A stretch of 64,000 nucleotides of DNA from an uncultured Clostridia bacterium. Its GTDB lineage: Bacteria > Bacillota > Clostridia > Christensenellales > Pumilibacteraceae. The notes under the pieces are model-generated. The model did not search any database. It was not told the origin of the DNA and was given only the letters and a program-made list of their open reading frames with translations. The translations under genes and the position numbers were made by a program. This document shows, one piece after another, positions 60,869 through 64,000 of the stretch (position 1 is the stretch's first letter; each line of letters opens with the position of its first letter). The DNA is taken from assembly GCA_947589465.1 (NCBI GenBank), contig CANQAE010000002.1, positions 1 to 64,000 on the forward strand. Direction: 5' to 3'.

Positions 60869-62479
60869 TTACTTTTTGGATCTCTTTTCGGCAAGCGCTT
60901 GCCTGATAAAGAGTACGAACAGCGGGTGCGGTTTATGTGGTCTTGACTTAAATTCGGGGTGATATTGAACTCCGAGGTGGAAAAGTTTGTCGCTCAGTTC
61001 CACCGCTTCGACAAGGCTGCCGTCGGGCGACGTGCCGCAAACGGTAAGTCCGCACTTTTCGAGCATTTCGCGATAATCGTTATTGAACTCGTACCTGTGC
61101 CTGTGTCTTTCGAAAATGGATTTCGAGCGATAAGCCTCATACATTTTCGTGTTTTCTTTTATGACACACTCGTATGCGCCGAGCCTCATGCTTCCGCCGG
61201 TGTTTTGCAATCCTATCTGACTGTTCATTATGTCGATGACCTTGTTTGGCGAACCGGGATTGAATTCTCTGCTGTTCGCGTCTTCGAGTTTTGCCACGTT
61301 GCGGGCAAATTCTATCGTAAGGATCTGCATACCGAGGCATATCCCGAAATAAGGTTTGTTGTTTTCTCTGCAATACTTCGCCGCAAGAATCATACCTTCC
61401 ACGCCCCTGTCGCCGAAGCCGCCCGGCAAAATTATGCCGTCGCAATCTTTGAGTTGTGATTTGACAGTGGACGAAGTCAATTCTTCGCTGTCTATCCATT
61501 TCAAATCTATGTTGGCGCCGTTTTCGATACCCGCGTGAGTGAGCGCTTCGACCACCGAAAGATAGGTGTCGTACATCTTGACGTATTTACCCACCAACCC
61601 GATGCGCACCGATTCGGTACGATTATGCGCCTTTTCGAGCATATTTTTCCAAGCCGAAAGGTCGGGTTCGTTGTCGGGCAGCCCCAATTCGCGCGAAACT
61701 ATTTTGGTGAAATTGCTCTTTTCGAGCATGAGCGGGGCTTCGTACAAAAGCGGCACGTCGAGATTGTCAATAACGCAATCGGGTTTTACGTTGCAAAACA
61801 ACGATATCTTGTTTCGCGCCGACTGGGTCAACGGATATTCGCTTCGAATGACTATAATGTTCGGGAAAATACCTTTGGATTGCAATTCGGCGACCGAATG
61901 TTGCGTCGGCTTCGTTTTGATCTCGCCCGAAACGCGAATGTACGGAGCAAGCGTAACGTGAATAAACAGGCAGTTTTCCCTGCCCACCTCGTTCGCTACC
62001 TGCCTTATCGATTCGAGGAACGGCAACCCTTCGATATCGCCCGTCGTTCCGCCTATTTCGGTGATGACGATATCGGCGTCGCTCTTTTTGCCCACCGAGT
62101 AAATAAACTTCTTTATTTCGCCCGTTATGTGGGGAATGACTTGCACGGTCACGCCGTTATACACGCCGTTACGTTCGTTGTTCAAAACGTTCCAATACAC
62201 CTTGCCCGTCGTAAGGTTGGAATACTTATTGAGATTTTCGTCTATGAAACGTTCGTAATGACCAAGATCGAGGTCGGTTTCGCATCCGTCTTCGGTCACG
62301 TAAACCTCTCCGTGCTGATACGGACTCATAGTTCCGGGATCGATATTTATGTACGGATCGAGTTTTTGCGCGATAACTTTAAGTCCCTTTGCTTTGAGCA
62401 TCATACCCAAAGACGCCGCGGTAATACCTTTACCGAGCCCGCTTACTACACCGCCTGTCACAAAAATGTATTTGGTCAT
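60869..62479 (-). CDS. pyrG: CTP synthase
   Basis: Glutamine-dependent amination of UTP to CTP. 536 residues. Synthetase domain with [17 protein letters not shown] at 9-25 and [11 protein letters not shown]-type block ([16 protein letters not shown] near 140); glutamine amidotransferase domain with the oxyanion loop LPGGFGDRG near 352, nucleophile in FGICLGMQ near 379, and [10 protein letters not shown] near 513. GAAGGAG lies 7 bases before the ATG, inside the end of dapF. Confidence 0.97.
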   Translation of the reverse strand: MTKYIFVTGGVVSGLGKGITAASLGMMLKAKGLKVIAQKLDPYINIDPGTMSPYQHGEVYVTEDGCETDLDLGHYERFIDENLNKYSNLTTGKVYWNVLNNERNGVYNGVTVQVIPHITGEIKKFIYSVGKKSDADIVITEIGGTTGDIEGLPFLESIRQVANEVGRENCLFIHVTLAPYIRVSGEIKTKPTQHSVAELQSKGIFPNIIVIRSEYPLTQSARNKISLFCNVKPDCVIDNLDVPLLYEAPLMLEKSNFTKIVSRELGLPDNEPDLSAWKNMLEKAHNRTESVRIGLVGKYVKMYDTYLSVVEALTHAGIENGANIDLKWIDSEELTSSTVKSQLKDCDGIILPGGFGDRGVEGMILAAKYCRENNKPYFGICLGMQILTIEFARNVAKLEDANSREFNPGSPNKVIDIMNSQIGLQNTGGSMRLGAYECVIKENTKMYEAYRSKSIFERHRHRYEFNNDYREMLEKCGLTVCGTSPDGSLVEAVELSDKLFHLGVQYHPEFKSRPHKPHPLFVLFIRQALAEKRSKK

Positions 62480-63242
62480 AATATTCTCCTTCGTATACTT
62501 TCACCGCATTGCCGGTCAAAAATACCTTTTTATCGTAAATTACGGCGAGATCCCCGCCTTTAAGTTTAACGAGCATATCTTTTCGGTCGCACCTGCCCGT
62601 TGCCGTCGCCGCAACCGCCGTAGCGCAAGCGCCCGTACCGCAAGACAAAGTTTCGCCGCTTCCGCGTTCCCAAACTTTGACGTGCAAAATGTTTCCGTCC
62701 GCCTCCGCGAATTCCGCGTTTATCCCGCCCGTAAAAAACGAATGATGCTCGACGGCATCCATAATTTCCGGCGAAATACGAGTAATGTCCTCGCAAAAAA
62801 TAACGCAGTGCGGATTGCCCATGGAAACGTACGTATATTCGAATTGCTTTCCGCAAACGAATATCGGCTTATTTATTTCGCCGATAACAGGCTCTCCCAT
62901 ATCGACGGTGATGAGGTCGCTTTCGCTGTTCCAAACCGCGCTCCTTATGCCCGCCGCCGTTTCGACCGAAATTTCGGTTTTGCCCGTGCGTTCGAGCCAC
63001 AACCTCGCGATACATCTCACGGCGTTGCCGCACATTGCCCCTTCGCTCCCGTCCGCATTGAACATACGCATTCTTACGTCCGCCGCAAACGACGGGTACA
63101 AATACACTACGCCGTCGCCGCCTATGCCGAAATGCCTATCCGAAAGTTCGGCGGCAAGCGAACCCATATCCTCTATCGAACGATCGAAGCAGTCTACGAA
63201 AATATAATCGTTGCCCGCTCCGTGCATTTTTACGAACTTCAT
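62430..63242 (-). CDS. dapF: Diaminopimelate epimerase
   Basis: Converts LL- to meso-diaminopimelate for lysine and peptidoglycan. 270 residues from the ATG at 63242, after GGGAGGG. The two catalytic cysteines are in [12 protein letters not shown] near 73 and [12 protein letters not shown] near 210; [11 protein letters not shown] is at the start. The reading frame runs 50 bases into pyrG, adding about 18 residues ([14 protein letters not shown]) after the usual C-terminal end of the family. Consistent with the DAP-type MurE in this window. Confidence 0.93.
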   Translation of the reverse strand: MKFVKMHGAGNDYIFVDCFDRSIEDMGSLAAELSDRHFGIGGDGVVYLYPSFAADVRMRMFNADGSEGAMCGNAVRCIARLWLERTGKTEISVETAAGIRSAVWNSESDLITVDMGEPVIGEINKPIFVCGKQFEYTYVSMGNPHCVIFCEDITRISPEIMDAVEHHSFFTGGINAEFAEADGNILHVKVWERGSGETLSCGTGACATAVAATATGRCDRKDMLVKLKGGDLAVIYDKKVFLTGNAVKVYEGEYYDQIHFCDRRCSKRAR

Positions 63243-63290
63243 ATTGCCCTCCCTCATAATATTTATGAGCGAAAAGGCAGAGCCGACACC

Positions 63291-64000
63291 CTAAAAGAAA
63301 AGTTTGTCGAACTGATTTTTTACGAGCGAAAAGATTTTTACGTTTTCCGCCCTGTTCGTGTGTGCGCAAATGTAAATTTTTATGAGCGGTTCGGTGCCCG
63401 ACGGACGAATTATGACGTTGCCGCCCGGAAAATCGTATTTGAGCATATCTATGGGCTTATTATCGAAGGTCCCGTCCATATAATCTTTGTACGACGTGAC
63501 AGCCGAACCCGCTATCGACGTTATCGGATTTTCTCTCAATCCGTCCAAAATGGTCCGCATTTTGAGTTCTCCGTCTTGATTCTCGAATCTGTACGAGATC
63601 TGCTTGTTTTCGTACCAACCGTATTTCTCGTAGATCTCGCTGAGTTTGTCGCCGAAAGTCTTGCCCTGCTTTTTGAGCGAATCGGCGATCAAAACCATTA
63701 TTTTCGAGGCAATGACCGCGTCCTTATCTCTAACGTGCGTACCGACGAGATAGCCTTGACTTTCTTCGAAGCCGAGCAAAAATCTGTTTTCTTCACCCAA
63801 AACTTTGAGCCTGTTTATTACTTCGCCTATATACTTGAATCCCGTGGGAACTACCATCGTTTCCGCGCCGTGATCCGCCGCTATCTTGTCTACGAGTTCG
63901 GTGCTGACGAGCGTCCTTACTATAATCGGATTCTGTATTTTGAGCGTCGAAAGCAAATAATCGCACATGAGAATACCCATTTCGTTTCCGCTGAGGATCT
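63291..64000 (-). CDS. Phosphoglucomutase/phosphomannomutase, C-terminal part
   Basis: Alpha-D-phosphohexomutase family; the 5' half lies beyond the right edge. The frame is open to base 64000, where it reads ILSGNEMG, the sugar-binding GNE block of domain 3. GFEESQGYL near 63770 is the second substrate block, and RPSGTEPLIKIY near the end is the phosphate-binding loop of domain 4. About 236 of roughly 570 residues are present. The ATG at 63980 is internal. Confidence 0.93.
   Translation of the reverse strand, partial: ILSGNEMGILMCDYLLSTLKIQNPIIVRTLVSTELVDKIAADHGAETMVVPTGFKYIGEVINRLKVLGEENRFLLGFEESQGYLVGTHVRDKDAVIASKIMVLIADSLKKQGKTFGDKLSEIYEKYGWYENKQISYRFENQDGELKMRTILDGLRENPITSIAGSAVTSYKDYMDGTFDNKPIDMLKYDFPGGNVIIRPSGTEPLIKIYICAHTNRAENVKIFSLVKNQFDKLFF

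Overview
This window looks like a chromosome segment from an uncultured, anaerobic, low-to-mid GC Firmicute (Clostridia-like). The evidence is the gene content and order: a dcw cell-wall cluster headed by mraZ, the sua5-LMW phosphatase-rpiB order also seen in Bacillus (ywlC-ywlE-ywlF), an obg-nadD/yqeK-rsfS block, a V/A-type ATPase in place of an F-type one, clear AGGAGG-type ribosome sites, and a MurE with the DNPR motif of meso-diaminopimelate peptidoglycan. No tRNA, rRNA, CRISPR array, insertion sequence or prophage was recognised. Both edges cut a gene: serC on the left and a phosphohexomutase on the right.

Layout. 1-2006 (+): serC and serA for serine biosynthesis. 2128-3919 (-): two membrane proteins of unknown function. 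3967-12766 (-): mraZ, rsmH, ftsL-like, PBP with PASTA domain, murE, mraY, murD, ftsW; murF is missing from its usual place. 13098-13550 (-): dCMP deaminase, divergent from groES-groEL (13766-15699, +). 15883-24356 (-): a nine-gene V-type ATPase operon whose ring subunit keeps the Na+ ligands known from Enterococcus, preceded by rpiB, an LMW phosphatase and the t6A enzyme Sua5. 26385-29053: two small membrane proteins separated by a 13-bp tandem repeat, then a CPA2 antiporter. 29317-35322 (-): the most unusual region, described below. 35490-35984: a membrane-attached XRE regulator. 36162-43397: a 2,411-residue cyclic-glucan-synthase-like enzyme. 43467-50545 (-): CLC transporter, PAP2 phosphatase, rsfS, nadD-yqeK fusion, obg, nth, MFS transporter. 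50650-52108: divergent DUF3343-like and cysteine-desulfurase-like genes sharing a palindromic control region. 52359-63242: small proteins, malic enzyme, ilvE, YigZ family, tyrS, aminotransferase, DegV, rRNA methyltransferase, pyrG and dapF.

The candidate new system is the operon read from 35322 down to 29317. It encodes a cytosolic SPFH-domain protein with four CxxC zinc-ribbon pairs, a small helical protein, two basic helical proteins resembling ESCRT-III/Snf7 (one ending in a MIM1-like helix), an AAA+ ATPase with an N-terminal MIT-like three-helix domain and a Vps4-type core, a short BrxL-like AAA+ ATPase, and a lipoprotein. A TTGACA-17-TATAAT promoter drives the set. My reading is a bacterial ESCRT-III/Vps4-like membrane-remodelling machine combined with a BREX-related ATPase. 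The family assignments come from pattern recognition and need profile searches or structure prediction to confirm.

A second theme is translation initiation without a leader. At least four genes (starts at 3919, 27644, 54104 and 60702) lack a Shine-Dalgarno sequence and have a good promoter whose -10 box lies only 6-9 bases before the start codon.
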